Shown in pieces: positions 48,453 to 57,995 of a stretch of 64,000 nt of DNA; within the stretch, counting starts at the first letter, position 1, and each line of letters begins with the position of its first letter. This DNA is from Rhizobium leguminosarum bv. trifolii WSM1325 (GTDB lineage: Bacteria; Pseudomonadota; Alphaproteobacteria; Rhizobiales; Rhizobiaceae): positions 4,006,501 through 4,070,500 of the forward strand of contig CP001622.1 of NCBI GenBank assembly GCA_000023185.1, given 5' to 3'. The translations under genes and the position numbers were made by a program. Under the pieces are notes generated by a model, which did no database searches, was not told where the DNA came from, and saw only the letters and a list, made by a program, of their open reading frames with translations.

Positions 48453-50294
48453 TCAGTACACGCGAGCCTTCGGCTCGATCTTGTGCGGATCGATGCCTTC
48501 GGCAATGAGCTCGGTGTGAACAGGACGATAGTCGAGTTTCACATCGCCTGCCTCGTTCACCCAGGCGAGCGTGTGTTTTCGCCAGTTGACGTCGTCGCGG
48601 CCGGCGAATGCACCCTCGGTATAATCTTCGCGGGCATGCGAACCGCGGCTCTCCTTGCGGGCCTCGGCTCCGTAGATCGTCGTGATGGCGTTGGCCATCA
48701 GGTTCTGCAGCTCCAGCGTCTCGACCAGATCCGAGTTCCAGATCATCGAGCGGTCGGTGACCTTGATGTCCTTCATCTCGCCCCAGATTGCCGAGATGCG
48801 CTGGCAGCCCGACTCCAGCGATTCCTGCGTGCGGAACACCGCGGCGTCTTCCTGCATGGCGCGCTGCATCTTCTCGCGCAGTTCCGCCGTCGGTGTGCCG
48901 CCGCTGGCGTGACGCAGACCGTCGAAGCGGTCCATGATCTTGTCGCAGGCGGCGACGTTGAGATGCGGGATCGGCGCTGCGCGGTCGATCACCTCGCCGG
49001 CGCGGATCGCAGCGGCGCGGCCGAAGACCACGAGGTCGATCAGCGAGTTGGAGCCGAGACGGTTGGCGCCGTGCACCGAGGCACAGCCGGCCTCGCCCAC
49101 AGCCATCAGGCCGGGGATGATCCGTTCCGGATTGGCACCGTCGGCGTTCAGCACTTCGCCCCAATAATTCGTGGGAATGCCGCCCATATTGTAGTGAACG
49201 GTCGGCAGAACCGGGATCGGTTCGCGTGTAACGTCGACACCGGCGAAGATTTTGGCGCTCTCGGAAATCCCCGGCAGGCGTTCATGAAGAACGGCTGGAT
49301 CGAGATGATCGAGATGCAGGAAGATGTGGTCCTTCGCCTTGCCGACACCGCGGCCTTCGCGGATTTCCAGTGTCATGCAGCGCGAAACGACGTCGCGCGA
49401 GGCAAGGTCCTTGGCCGAAGGCGCGTAACGCTCCATGAAGCGCTCGCCCTCGGAGTTGACGAGATAACCGCCTTCGCCGCGCGCGCCTTCGGTGATCAGA
49501 CAGCCCGAACCATAGATGCCGGTCGGGTGGAACTGAACGAATTCCATGTCCTGCAGCGGCAGGCCGGCACGCGCCACCATGCCGCCGCCGTCGCCGGTGC
49601 AGGTATGGGCCGACGTTGCCGAGAAATAGGCGCGGCCGTAGCCGCCGGTCGCCAGCACCACCATCTTGGCGGCGAAGCGATGGATCGTACCGTCATCGAG
49701 GCACCAGGCGATGACGCCGGTGCAGCGGCTGCCGTCTTCCGACATGATCAGGTCGAGCGCGAAATACTCGATGAAGAACTCGGCATTGTTGCGCAGCGAC
49801 TGGCCGTAGAGCGTATGCAGGATGGCGTGGCCGGTACGGTCGGCAACGGCGCAGGTGCGTTGTACCGGCGGGCCTTCGCCGTAATTCTGCATGTGGCCGC
49901 CGAACGGGCGCTGATAGATCTTGCCTTCCTCGTTGCGCGAGAACGGCACGCCGTAGTGCTCGAGCTCATAGACCGCCTTCGGCGCTTCCATGGTGAGATA
50001 CTGCATGGCGTCGACGTCGCCGAGCCAGTCGGAGCCCTTGACGGTGTCGTAGAGGTGCCACTGCCAGCTATCCGGCGTCATGTTGCGCAGCGAAGCGGCG
50101 ATACCGCCCTGGGCCGCGACCGTGTGGGAGCGGGTCGGGAATACCTTGGTGATGCAGGCCGTGCGGAAACCCTGCTCGGCCATGCCGAGCGTGGCGCGCA
50201 GCCCGGCGCCGCCGGCGCCGACGACGATCACGTCGTAGGAGTGATCGACATACTTGTAGGCTTTGCCGTTCTGGGCGGGTGAAGTCGGTGCCAT
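48453..50294 (-). CDS. sdhA: Succinate dehydrogenase flavoprotein subunit
   Basis: This 613-aa flavoprotein oxidises succinate to fumarate. It has the FAD motif [20 protein letters not shown], the covalent-flavin histidine in [13 protein letters not shown] (about residue 57), [20 protein letters not shown], and [20 protein letters not shown] near the capping domain. Length and order are as in other alphaproteobacteria. It follows sdhD by six bases. Confidence 0.98.
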   Translation of the reverse strand: MAPTSPAQNGKAYKYVDHSYDVIVVGAGGAGLRATLGMAEQGFRTACITKVFPTRSHTVAAQGGIAASLRNMTPDSWQWHLYDTVKGSDWLGDVDAMQYLTMEAPKAVYELEHYGVPFSRNEEGKIYQRPFGGHMQNYGEGPPVQRTCAVADRTGHAILHTLYGQSLRNNAEFFIEYFALDLIMSEDGSRCTGVIAWCLDDGTIHRFAAKMVVLATGGYGRAYFSATSAHTCTGDGGGMVARAGLPLQDMEFVQFHPTGIYGSGCLITEGARGEGGYLVNSEGERFMERYAPSAKDLASRDVVSRCMTLEIREGRGVGKAKDHIFLHLDHLDPAVLHERLPGISESAKIFAGVDVTREPIPVLPTVHYNMGGIPTNYWGEVLNADGANPERIIPGLMAVGEAGCASVHGANRLGSNSLIDLVVFGRAAAIRAGEVIDRAAPIPHLNVAACDKIMDRFDGLRHASGGTPTAELREKMQRAMQEDAAVFRTQESLESGCQRISAIWGEMKDIKVTDRSMIWNSDLVETLELQNLMANAITTIYGAEARKESRGSHAREDYTEGAFAGRDDVNWRKHTLAWVNEAGDVKLDYRPVHTELIAEGIDPHKIEPKARVY

Positions 50295-50300
50295 ATCAGC

Positions 50301-50681
50301 TTATCCTACGAATGCGATTTTCAGAATGGCGAAGAGACAGAGGCCGGCGATCAGGATCGCAAAGAACGTGTTCAGCATCAGGAGAACGATCTTGCCGAAT
50401 TCGCCGTGCACGTAATCCTCGATGATGACCTGCATGCCGAGCTTCATGTGGATGACACCGGAGATTACCATCAGCCCCATGACCACGGCGACGAAGGGGT
50501 TCGATAGCGCGCGAACCACATCCGCATAGGGCGCGCCGGCATAGGCGAGCATGAAGAAGACGAAGAAGAGGATCAGCGGAACATTGGCGACGGCCGTCAG
50601 CCGCTGGCGCCAGAAATGATCCGTTCCGTCCTTGGCGGAGCCGAGCCCGCGAACCTTGCCGAGGGGGGTGCGCATATCCAT
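50301..50681 (-). CDS. sdhD: Succinate dehydrogenase membrane anchor SdhD
   Basis: A 126-aa membrane anchor subunit of complex II with three helices (about residues 32-50, 60-80 and 98-122). [26 protein letters not shown] is typical of the alphaproteobacterial SdhD N-terminus, and the [18 protein letters not shown] segment carries the probable haem-ligand histidine and quinone-site residues. It lies 10 bases after sdhC. Confidence 0.94.
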   Translation of the reverse strand: MDMRTPLGKVRGLGSAKDGTDHFWRQRLTAVANVPLILFFVFFMLAYAGAPYADVVRALSNPFVAVVMGLMVISGVIHMKLGMQVIIEDYVHGEFGKIVLLMLNTFFAILIAGLCLFAILKIAFVG

Positions 50682-50691
50682 GAGAGGACCT

Positions 50692-51087
50692 TCAGAAGCG
50701 AATGAGGAAGCCGATCACCCAGACCAGCACGGTCAGACAGAGCGACCCGATGATGTTGGCGATGGCGAGCTTGGTCGAGAACTCTTTCCCGAAGCCATAA
50801 CCGAGATCCCACATGAAGTGGCGGAAGCCGCCGAGCATGTGGTGCAGCAGCGCCCAAGTATAGCCGAGAAGCACGAGCTTGCCGAGAAGGCTGCCGAGCA
50901 CCCAGTTGGCCCAGTCATAGGAGCCCTGGCCGCTTGCCGCCGCGATCAGCCACCAGGCGACGAGCAGCGTGCCGACGTAGAGCGCGCCACCGGTAATGCG
51001 GTGGACGATGGACATGACCATAGTGGGAATAGGCTTGTAGATTTGCAGATGCGGCGATAGGGGCCGGTTATTTGTCACGTTCGCCAT
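50692..51087 (-). CDS. sdhC: Succinate dehydrogenase cytochrome b556 subunit SdhC
   Basis: A 131-aa membrane anchor with three helices. The [26 protein letters not shown] motif is the SdhC signature with the quinone-site serine and arginine, and [17 protein letters not shown] carries the haem-ligand histidine. MANVTNN is chosen as start, with GAGG upstream, discarding 15 codons. It is the first gene of sdhCDAB. Confidence 0.95.
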   Translation of the reverse strand: MANVTNNRPLSPHLQIYKPIPTMVMSIVHRITGGALYVGTLLVAWWLIAAASGQGSYDWANWVLGSLLGKLVLLGYTWALLHHMLGGFRHFMWDLGYGFGKEFSTKLAIANIIGSLCLTVLVWVIGFLIRF

Positions 51088-51402
51088 CAGAACCTCGCGG
51101 CGGCTTCTCTGCGCTCCCGGATTTCGGAGCATGCTCAGTCAACCACACGAATGACAAAATTCTCTGTGTGCGTTGCATCAATTGCGACGTTTAATCACCG
51201 GGAACGCCGACGACAAGCACAATCGCTGTCTGCTTTTAATTTAATCGATTCGCGTTACCGGGAAGTTTGCAGGCTAACAAAACTGGTCTCTTCCGCTCAA
51301 ATTTTGTGCCGGTTGTCCGACCTGAATGGACAAGCTCCGGCTTTTGGCGCAATCTGGCGTTAACGATTTGTTAGGGATCGGAATTCCGGAGGCCGGCCAC
51401 CC
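51088..51402. promoter_or_regulatory. Divergent upstream region of sdhC and a secreted-protein gene
   Basis: A 315-bp gene-free stretch, AT-richer than the flanks, that must hold the sdh promoter on the minus strand and one for the gene at 51403. No convincing -35/-10 pair, operator or RNA element stands out to me. Confidence 0.4.
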
Positions 51403-51894
51403 ATGTTTCGCAGTCTGTCCGCAGTCGCCCTGCTTGCCCTGTCCGTGCTTGCTGCACTTCCCGCCGAAGCCGGCGACCGCCGCAACGATCATCGCTTTCC
51501 CGGCCATCGTCACGCTTTCCACGGCGGATTACTCCTCGGCGAACGTGCCATCTGGCGCGATCGCGGCATCCGTTTCGACAATGCCTATCGATATCGGAAC
51601 CGCAAAGAACGGATGCCGTTCCTGAAACAGTTTTCATCGCCGGCGACAAATCGCATAGCCCGCAACAATCTCATCGTCGTCCTGCCCCAAACGCAGGGTG
51701 GTGACGGCGGCGGCACTTATGCCGGCTCTTCCTATGTCTATCAGGTCGATGGCGGGACCTATGTCGGCGGCAACGGCTATGGCTATCCTACAGCACGGCC
51801 GGAGCTGCTGGCCCCGAAAGCAAAGGTCATCGATATCGCAGTGCGGGACGATCCCTGCTCCTATGAGGCCAATGTCTGCGTCATCCGGCCTTAG
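51403..51894 (+). CDS. Putative secreted protein, unknown function
   Basis: A 163-aa protein with a clear signal peptide (MFRSLSAVALLALSVLAALPAEA, cleavage near 23). A His/Arg-rich segment (DRRNDHRFPGHRHAFHGG) follows and could bind metal or polyanions; the middle is Gly/Tyr-rich (GGDGGGTYAGSS, VDGGTYVGGNGYGY), and two cysteines lie near the end (DPCSYEANVCVIRP). No family recognised. GGAGG lies 11 bases before the ATG. The TAG stop coincides with the first bases of a dispersed TAGAGC repeat. Confidence 0.65.
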   Translation: MFRSLSAVALLALSVLAALPAEAGDRRNDHRFPGHRHAFHGGLLLGERAIWRDRGIRFDNAYRYRNRKERMPFLKQFSSPATNRIARNNLIVVLPQTQGGDGGGTYAGSSYVYQVDGGTYVGGNGYGYPTARPELLAPKAKVIDIAVRDDPCSYEANVCVIRP

Positions 51895-52000
51895 AGCCTG
51901 TCGCGCAAGAGTATGCCGCGGTTTTGCGACAACGACACGCCTAAAACAAAGACCTAAAGCGCGAGGAGCGAATCTGAAAGGTCGGGACGCGCTTTAGAGC
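51892..52000 (+). repeat. Dispersed two-hairpin repeat (second copy)
   Basis: Same layout as 30919-31023: TGTCGCGCAAGA..GCGGTTTTGCGACAACGACA, then CTAAAGCGCG..CGCGCTTTAG. It begins with TAGAGC, whose TAG is the stop codon of the preceding gene. Confidence 0.65.
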
Positions 52001-52021
52001 AGGATGACGAATGCAGGCGGC

Positions 52022-52423
52022 TCAAATTTGCCCGGCCCCACTCTTTCGCGACGCGGCTACGTCGATACGGATGGCGCACATCGGCGGGAGATTCTTGTCC
52101 TCAAACGTCGCCCGCCGTGGCGTTCCGCTATCCGGCATCCAAGCATCCCAGGCTCTGTTCATTTCCTCGAATGAGGCAAGGTCCCTGAGCCAGATGTTGG
52201 CGAGAATGATCTCTGACTTGTCGGTACCTTCGCGCAGCAGCATGTCATTGATGCGTTCCAGTATTTCGTTGGTCTGCGCCGTCACGCTCGCTCCCCTCGT
52301 CAGGTTTGCGACCTGGCCGGGCAGATAGGCGGCATCTGCGAGGAGAGTTTCGTCAACTTTGGCTTGCCCCATCATCGTATTCGCAGACTTCCAATGCTTG
52401 ATATTGGGTCGTCGACCCTTCAT
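52022..52423 (-). CDS. RidA/YjgF-family protein
   Basis: A 133-aa protein of the Rid family, whose members hydrolyse reactive enamine/imine intermediates. KHWKSANTMMGQAKVDETLLADAAYLPGQVANL is the family N-terminal region, QTNEILERINDMLLREG and EMNRAWDAWMPDSGTPRRAT (with the arginine that contacts the substrate carboxylate in RidA) follow, and AIRIDVAAS ends the fold. It is a divergent subgroup rather than archetypal RidA, since the usual acidic residue is D in IRIDV. It lies near a LysR regulator on the same strand but a 274-bp element separates them. Confidence 0.85.
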   Translation of the reverse strand: MKGRRPNIKHWKSANTMMGQAKVDETLLADAAYLPGQVANLTRGASVTAQTNEILERINDMLLREGTDKSEIILANIWLRDLASFEEMNRAWDAWMPDSGTPRRATFEDKNLPPMCAIRIDVAASRKSGAGQI

Positions 52424-52500
52424 CCGATCACTGTGGGGCTTCGCCCGCCACTTCGGTAGAGCGAATTAATTTGAGCCGATATAATGGAAGCTGAACGCTC

Positions 52501-52774
52501 CTAGAGCCTTTCCTGGTCAGCTTGAAGCATTCTGTTGGCTCAAACGGAGTCGGATGGTCGACCGGCCGGCGCGCGTCGTAGCCCGGCTCTACGGCCAAGC
52601 CGGCCGGTCGATCAGCCGGCCCGTTTCAGCCAACCCGAAGGGCCGGGCATCTTTCCGCCAGGACAAAGGCGATCGGCTCGGACGTACCCTGGGGTATGCC
52701 CGTCGCCAATCGCCTCTGCCCTGACGAAAACCTGCTCCGGCAGAATGCTGCAATCTGACCAGGAAAGGCTCTAG
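52501..52774. mobile_element. 274-bp nested-palindrome element, MITE-like
   Basis: Terminal inverted repeats of 35 bp (CTAGAGCCTTTCCTGGTCAG on the left, complemented on the right; 2-3 mismatches) enclose two further inverted repeats: GTTGGCTCAAACGG with CCGTTTCAGCCAAC, both next to GGTCGACCGGCCGG-type arms, and GCCAGGACAAAGGCGAT with ATCGCCTCTGCCCTGAC around a GGGTACG/TGCCC hairpin. It contains no open frame of interest. The right end supplies the stop codon of the LysR gene. The structure suggests a non-autonomous element; no target-site duplication longer than two bases is obvious. Confidence 0.65.
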
Positions 52775-53628
52775 CTGGACAATATGGCGGTATGCCGCGA
52801 AATGAAGTCCACAAGATAGCGCGCGCCTTCGGCCGACTCGGATTGAGCATACAGACCGATCTCGATGCGCACCGGACCGGGCAGATCCGCCGATCGGTCA
52901 AGCGTCCGGCAGCCCTCCGGTTTCGTCGTGAGCATCATTGGCGCGATACCGATACCGACGCGAACCGCGGTCGCCATGGCCACCAGCGTCGATGCGACGC
53001 ACGCCGTCTTCCACTTGATGTTTCGCTGGGACAGAGCCGCAATCGTCGGAAGCGTCCAGGGACACTCCTCCTCGAACATGATGATCGGAAGCGGTTTTTC
53101 CGTATCCGCCACAAAGTCGGATCTCACCGTCCACATCAAATATTCGGTCCAGATCAGGGTCGGTTTTCGCGAGAGGCAGGTGATGTCGCAAACCACGAGA
53201 TCCAGCTTCCTGTCTTCAAACAGGCTGGCGAGGCGGCGATTCGGCTCGACAATGATGTCGATCTCGACCTTCGGGTTCTGGGCTCTGAAGGCACTAAGAA
53301 TGTCGATCAGGTGGCCAGCTGCGAAGTCCTCGACGACGCCGAGGCGAATGCGGTCCTCGATCATCTTGCCTGTCAGCCTTTTCCCGACCTCGTCGCTGAG
53401 GGCGACCATTTCGCGGGCATAAGCCAGCATGATCTGCCCATGGCTCGTCAGCTCGAGGCCCTTTGACGAACGCGAAAACAGCGTAACGCCGACAAGCTCC
53501 TCCAGCTTGCGGATCTGCATGCTCACGGCGGCCTGCGTTCTGTTCAGCTTGACGGCTGCTCCATTGACGGTGCCGATCTCCGCGACGGTCAGAAATGCAC
53601 GAAGCAGATAGGAATCAAGATCAAGCAT
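52771..53628 (-). CDS. LysR-family transcriptional regulator
   Basis: A 285-aa regulator with an N-terminal winged helix (LDSYLLRAFLTVAEIGTVNGAAVKLNRTQAAVSMQIRKLEELVGVTLFSRSSKGLELT, residues 2-60) and a LysR effector-binding domain (IRLGVVEDFAAGHLIDIL... ). The start MLDLDSY is favoured by family alignment; ATGs at 53640 and 53706 are alternatives. It lies downstream of a polyamine-type ABC operon on the same strand and may regulate it or the RidA gene; this is inference. Its TAG stop lies in the terminal repeat of the adjacent element. Confidence 0.88.
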   Translation of the reverse strand: MLDLDSYLLRAFLTVAEIGTVNGAAVKLNRTQAAVSMQIRKLEELVGVTLFSRSSKGLELTSHGQIMLAYAREMVALSDEVGKRLTGKMIEDRIRLGVVEDFAAGHLIDILSAFRAQNPKVEIDIIVEPNRRLASLFEDRKLDLVVCDITCLSRKPTLIWTEYLMWTVRSDFVADTEKPLPIIMFEEECPWTLPTIAALSQRNIKWKTACVASTLVAMATAVRVGIGIAPMMLTTKPEGCRTLDRSADLPGPVRIEIGLYAQSESAEGARYLVDFISRHTAILSS

Positions 53629-53738
53629 CAGAAGCCGCATTCCATACTTTGTGGCGCTCGATAGCCGAGGGCCTCTCCGCCTATAAGCGGATATTGGACG
53701 AACCATGTTCTTCCGGCAACTGGTGACCCTTAGCCCCC

Positions 53739-53760
53739 GGGCGCAGCACAAGCTGCGCCC
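53739..53760 (-). terminator. Hairpin after the polyamine-type ABC operon
   Basis: GGGCGCAGC and GCTGCGCCC form a 9-bp GC stem around ACAA, 14 bases after the ATPase stop on the minus strand. It lacks a U-run, so termination is only possible. Confidence 0.45.
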
Positions 53761-53773
53761 CATCAATGCCAGC

Positions 53774-54838
53774 TTATCGCGCGAAGAGGACGCATGCCTC
53801 GGGCGGAATGGAAACGCTGATCTCCTGCCCCCGAGCGAAGGCTATGTCTGGACGGTTAGGGCAAGCCGAGATTATCCGGTCGCCACTGACGAGGTCCAGA
53901 ACGACATGCCTGAAGGCACCGAGTGTCACGACGTCGGCAACGCGTCCGGTCATGGCTCCGGCAGCCGGAGCGCCGGACGATATCTCGACGCTTTCCGGCC
54001 TCACGCAAATCTCGGCGGCACCTGAAAGATTTGCCGTGGACGCGACCGGAAACTCCCAGCCGGATTCGGAGCGAAATTTGCGGGCCGTTCCGCCCGCGGC
54101 CGAAATCGAGCCATGAATCCAATTCGTCCGACCCATGAAATCCGCGACGAAACGTGAGTCTGGACGCCAATACACATCATCCGGCTTGCCGGATTGCATG
54201 ATTGCCCCGCGGTTCATCACGAAGATACGCTCTCCCAGGCTCATCGCCTCCTCCTGGTCGTGGGTTACCACGATTGCGGTCGAGCCGACCGCGGCGAGCA
54301 CATCCTTCAATTCGGTGCGCAGCTCATGCCGAAGCTTGGCGTCGAGGGCCGACAGAGGTTCATCCAGAAGAACGAGGCTCGGATGGGTGGCGAGCGCCCG
54401 CGCAAGCGCAACACGCTGCTGCTGTCCGCCGCTCAACTGGTGCGGCCGCCGCTGTCCGAAACCGACGAGCCGGACGAGCTCAAGCATCTCGGCAATGCGG
54501 CGCGGTATTTGCCCCGGCGGATGGTTGCGATGGCGAAGTCCGTAACCGATGTTCTGTTCGACTGTCATATGCGGGAAAAGAGCGTAGTGCTGGAACAGCA
54601 GCCCGACATTGCGCTCATAGGGTTTCAATCCGGCCATCGGCTCGCCGTCGATCAGGATCGAGCCTTTGTCGGGCCGCTCGAATCCGGCAATGAGCCGAAG
54701 AATGGTGGTCTTGCCGCAGCCGCTCGGTCCAAGCAGTGCGATTGTTTCACCTGGGTTCACAGAGAAGGAGATATCACCGAGGGCGACGGTTTCGCCGAAG
54801 CGCTTGCTGACCCCTTGAAATTCCACGGCAGAAATCAT
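53774..54838 (-). CDS. ABC transporter ATP-binding protein (PotA/FbpC-like)
   Basis: A 354-aa ATPase of the spermidine/putrescine-iron type. Walker A GPSGCGKTTILRL, Q-loop LLFQHYALFPHMTVEQN, signature LSGGQQQRVALARAL, Walker B LVLLDEPLSALDAKLR and VVTHDQEEAMSLGERIFV are followed by a C-terminal TOBE domain (about residues 245-350). MISAVEFQGVSKRFG is taken as start because GAGGA lies eight bases upstream. It is the last gene of the four-gene importer operon. Confidence 0.9.
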   Translation of the reverse strand: MISAVEFQGVSKRFGETVALGDISFSVNPGETIALLGPSGCGKTTILRLIAGFERPDKGSILIDGEPMAGLKPYERNVGLLFQHYALFPHMTVEQNIGYGLRHRNHPPGQIPRRIAEMLELVRLVGFGQRRPHQLSGGQQQRVALARALATHPSLVLLDEPLSALDAKLRHELRTELKDVLAAVGSTAIVVTHDQEEAMSLGERIFVMNRGAIMQSGKPDDVYWRPDSRFVADFMGRTNWIHGSISAAGGTARKFRSESGWEFPVASTANLSGAAEICVRPESVEISSGAPAAGAMTGRVADVVTLGAFRHVVLDLVSGDRIISACPNRPDIAFARGQEISVSIPPEACVLFAR

Positions 54839-54848
54839 CGTATTGTCC

Positions 54849-55688
54849 TCATGAACGAAACAAACCTTGGCCCACGACAGTGTCAAAGCCGACGACACGG
54901 TCCAGCACGACGATCAGCAACGCAGTGACGGCAATCAGGACCACGGCCGCCGCAGCGATCGTCAGATCGAAAGCCGCGCGCATGTTGCTGACCAGCGTAA
55001 CAGGCAAGGTCGTTGCGGACGGATCGCTCAGAAACAGACTGATCGATACGTCATCCATCGAAATTGCGAAGGCGAAGATCGCGCCGGTGACGACGCCCGT
55101 CCGCATGAGCGGCAGGGTTATGGTCCAGAAGGCCTGGCGCTCGGTGGCGCCGAGAACCATTGCGGCTTCCGTCAATCGTTGGTCGCTGCCGAGAAGGCTG
55201 GCGAGACTGGTCCTTATGCAATAGGGCAACGTCACGATCACGTGGCCGAGCAGCAGGCGCGCCATACCATTTGTGATGCCGGCCTTGGAAAGGAAAAGCA
55301 GCAGGCCGAATCCAATGACAACCGGCGGGACGATGAGCGGCGAGAGAAAGGCCGAAGTCAGCGCTGCCTTTCCTGGAAAATTGCCCCGGGCAAGACCCAC
55401 AGCCGCCGCAGTTCCAATCGTGACGGACAGAACCGTCGTGAGTACCGCCAAGATGAGGCTGGTGCGCAGGCTGGTAAGGATATCCGCCTGGGAGACGAGC
55501 CGTTCGAACCAGTGAAGCGACAAGGCAGGTGGCGGCATCGGGCCGAGGTAGGTCCTGGCGTCGAAAGCCATGACGCATGTTATCACCAACGGGATGGCGA
55601 GGAACGCCAATCCAAGGCCGATGACACCGTAGGCAAGGGAACCGGCGATCCGGTCTCCGGTTCTCGCGGCAAGAGACTGCATGCTCAT
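54849..55688 (-). CDS. ABC transporter permease (PotC-like)
   Basis: A 279-aa permease with six hydrophobic segments and the cytoplasmic loop LTEAAMVLGATERQAFWTITLPLMRTG. The long upstream open frame is not coding in this frame; the start at 55688 overlaps the stop of the PotB-like gene by ATGA. It follows the family pattern for the second channel subunit of a polyamine-type importer. Confidence 0.9.
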   Translation of the reverse strand: MSMQSLAARTGDRIAGSLAYGVIGLGLAFLAIPLVITCVMAFDARTYLGPMPPPALSLHWFERLVSQADILTSLRTSLILAVLTTVLSVTIGTAAAVGLARGNFPGKAALTSAFLSPLIVPPVVIGFGLLLFLSKAGITNGMARLLLGHVIVTLPYCIRTSLASLLGSDQRLTEAAMVLGATERQAFWTITLPLMRTGVVTGAIFAFAISMDDVSISLFLSDPSATTLPVTLVSNMRAAFDLTIAAAAVVLIAVTALLIVVLDRVVGFDTVVGQGLFRS

Positions 55689-56569
55689 CGGGAAACCCTC
55701 CGCGCCTGCGCAAACGTTATGACAGCGACGACCGCCAAGGCCGCGGCAAGCATGACGAGCGAGATCGCCGCACCGCTCGGGTAGTTGGCGATATCGCTGA
55801 ACCGGGTGTAGATGACATTCGACATGAAAAGCACCCGGCCCCTCCCGAGCACCATGGGAATGACGAAGGCGCTGATCGCAAAAGTCAGCGACACGAGCGT
55901 GCTTGAGATCAGAGCCGGGAAGCTCAGGGGAAGCGTGATCGACAGATGGGCTTTCCATCCCGGCGCGCCGAGCGACTGGGCCGCATCGAGCAGACGCGGA
56001 TCGATCGATTGCATCGCGCCAATCAGCGTTAGCGTTGCGACCGGTATGATCGAGTGAACCAGACCCGCAATAACGACGATATTAATATATTCGCGGCTGT
56101 TGGGCGAAAGGCCCAGCGTCAAGAGGAAGGGTCGGAAGATGCCGACCGACCCGAAGGTCAGTTCGATCGCATACGTCTTGATCAGGACGCTGGAAAGAAC
56201 AAGCGTAATCAAGAAGCCGAGGGTGAGCGTGCGCATCCGCGGCGAAATCCGCCGCACGGTGAAATAGGCCAGCGGGAATGCCACAAGCTGGCCGATGATC
56301 GCGGCAACTCCTCCAATCCAGAAGGTCGTCAGCAGGACGCTTGCAAACGCCTGGTTTGCAAGCTCGTAATAGTTTTGAACCGTTGCCGCGGCATTTTCCA
56401 CGGAGCCGACACGCCCCGGCGTAAACTCCTTCAAGCTTTCGATTGCCAGATTGATGAGCGGTGACAGAAAACCGAATGCGAACACCAGCAGGGCTGGCCC
56501 GAGCGTCAGGGCAGCATCTCGGCGATCCGGAATTGAAATGGCGACGGGTTGCCGCCTTACCTTAGTCAT
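55685..56569 (-). CDS. ABC transporter permease (PotB-like)
   Basis: A 294-aa inner-membrane permease with six hydrophobic segments, first at about residues 21-42 (TLGPALLVFAFGFLSPLINLAI). The coupling loop is LLDAAQSLGAPGWKAHLSITLPLSFP. It is followed by the PotC-like gene with ATGA overlap. The substrate is likely a polyamine or related cation, inferred from the binding protein and the divergent agmatinase-family gene. Confidence 0.9.
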   Translation of the reverse strand: MTKVRRQPVAISIPDRRDAALTLGPALLVFAFGFLSPLINLAIESLKEFTPGRVGSVENAAATVQNYYELANQAFASVLLTTFWIGGVAAIIGQLVAFPLAYFTVRRISPRMRTLTLGFLITLVLSSVLIKTYAIELTFGSVGIFRPFLLTLGLSPNSREYINIVVIAGLVHSIIPVATLTLIGAMQSIDPRLLDAAQSLGAPGWKAHLSITLPLSFPALISSTLVSLTFAISAFVIPMVLGRGRVLFMSNVIYTRFSDIANYPSGAAISLVMLAAALAVVAVITFAQARRVSR

Positions 56570-56657
56570 GATGGAACAGCCTTTTCCTCGCCCTTGCGGG
56601 CCATGAGAAAGGGAGGTTGTCGAAGCCCGCGCCTACGACAACCTGCCGCGAGGTGTC

Positions 56658-57734
56658 TTAGAGCAACGGGGCGATATCCTGCTCCCAGCGCTTGGACCAG
56701 GCATCCTGCTGTTCGAGAACGACATTGTAGTCCGGCACATAGACGAAGCTCGAAAACTCGTCCGACGTGAAGGACAGATGCTTGAGATTGTCGGGTGTGA
56801 CCGCCTTGCTGTTCAACGGCGCTTCGCCAGCCACCTTGGCGTAGAGCGAGTTCATGTCCGGGCTGATCGCGAAGTTGACGAAATCGAGCGTTGCCTTGGT
56901 GCTTGGCCTATTCTTCAGGACGCCGAAACCGCTCTGGTAGAGGAAGGCCTTGAAGTTGCTGTCCTTGGTGAAACGCGTAACCGGGAAGTTTTTGGCCACC
57001 GCCGCCCAGCCGGGCTCGGCGAAGAAGCCGACGGAGGTCTCGCCCGACGTCAGCGAATTGGTGAAATCGATATCGGTGACGGCAACGCGGCCGATATTGC
57101 CGGATTTCGCCAATTCCGTCATGAGCTTCCACCCGGGCTCCATATTCGTTTCACTGCCGCCGGCGTGAAGGGCGAGCGCGACGATCTGGAGCATCATGCT
57201 CTGTGTCGGGCCTGGCCAGCAGATCGCGCCCTTGAGATCGGGGCTCAGCAGATCATCGATGGTCTTCACGGTGATCGGAGCCGTGTCGGTTCGCGCACCG
57301 AAATACATGCCGCCAACTGCGCGCGGGACGGCTTTGATATTGCCCTTGCCGTCACGAATGATGATTTTCTCGGGAATATTCGCAAGGTTGGGAACATCTG
57401 CAGGATTGATGGTCTCGAGCCAATCCTCCTTCACCATGCTGTTGAACGAGCCTTCCCAGCCGGCGACATAGTCGTAGTCGACATTCGGCCAGACGGCCTT
57501 GATCTTCGGCAGGATGGCGCCCGCGCCGCCCTGGTGAAGAACCCAGTTGAATGTCGCCGCATTCTGGTCGGCGGCAATCTGCTTCATCGCTTCGACGACA
57601 TCGCCGCCCCATTCGACGGCGGTGAGATTGCCGCTACCGGCTGCGGCGGATCTTGCAAACCCGGTCATCGTGCTGGCAATCCCCGCGGCGGCGGCGGATC
57701 CGAGGAAGCGGCGGCGTGTCATATCGTGCAACAT
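56658..57734 (-). CDS. Extracellular solute-binding protein, polyamine/putrescine type
   Basis: A 358-aa exported binding protein with a twin-arginine-like leader (MTRRRFLGSAAAAGIASTMTGFARSAAA). The body matches the SBP_bac_8/PotD-like group: VVEAMKQIAADQNAATFNWVLHQGG, the DYVAGWEGSFNSMVKEDWLETINPADVPNL segment and AICWPGPTQSMMLQIVALAL. AAAGGGAA supports the first ATG. It leads the four-gene operon and is divergent from the ureohydrolase gene, consistent with a polyamine or guanidino substrate. Confidence 0.88.
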   Translation of the reverse strand: MLHDMTRRRFLGSAAAAGIASTMTGFARSAAAGSGNLTAVEWGGDVVEAMKQIAADQNAATFNWVLHQGGAGAILPKIKAVWPNVDYDYVAGWEGSFNSMVKEDWLETINPADVPNLANIPEKIIIRDGKGNIKAVPRAVGGMYFGARTDTAPITVKTIDDLLSPDLKGAICWPGPTQSMMLQIVALALHAGGSETNMEPGWKLMTELAKSGNIGRVAVTDIDFTNSLTSGETSVGFFAEPGWAAVAKNFPVTRFTKDSNFKAFLYQSGFGVLKNRPSTKATLDFVNFAISPDMNSLYAKVAGEAPLNSKAVTPDNLKHLSFTSDEFSSFVYVPDYNVVLEQQDAWSKRWEQDIAPLL

Positions 57735-57995
57735 GGTAGGTTCCCTTTGCTGTCGGCCCTCTGCCGGGCCGTTCGCATCGGAGACTGCTTGGAGGTTGCC
57801 AGCCGCGGTAGTGGGAAAATTCTCGCCGGGTTATAAAGTTTTCTGAACATCCCGATGAACGAGCTACCCGCATCGCTGAGCCTCGGCGGATCTGAGCTAT
57901 CAAGAATCGTTATATCCCCTCTCGAATTTTCGCGGTTCCAAGAGAAGTGGGCGGCGCTGATGATGATGGCAGCATCAATACCGTGGGAGCCTGCC
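57735..57995. promoter_or_regulatory. Divergent regulatory region, polyamine-type importer and ureohydrolase
   Basis: About 260 bp between the importer leader gene and the preferred start of the agmatinase-family gene. AT-rich segments near 57830-57940 suit promoters; no specific operator was recognised. Confidence 0.4.

Noticed and set aside
47730..50282. An 850-codon plus-strand frame opposite sdhA and sdhB
   Set aside because: Antisense shadow; composition is rich in H, R, D, A and V as expected from reversed codons and has no motif.
52535..52774. A 79-codon frame in the 274-bp element
   Set aside because: It is formed by palindromic repeat sequence and is Arg/Pro/Ser-rich without any domain.
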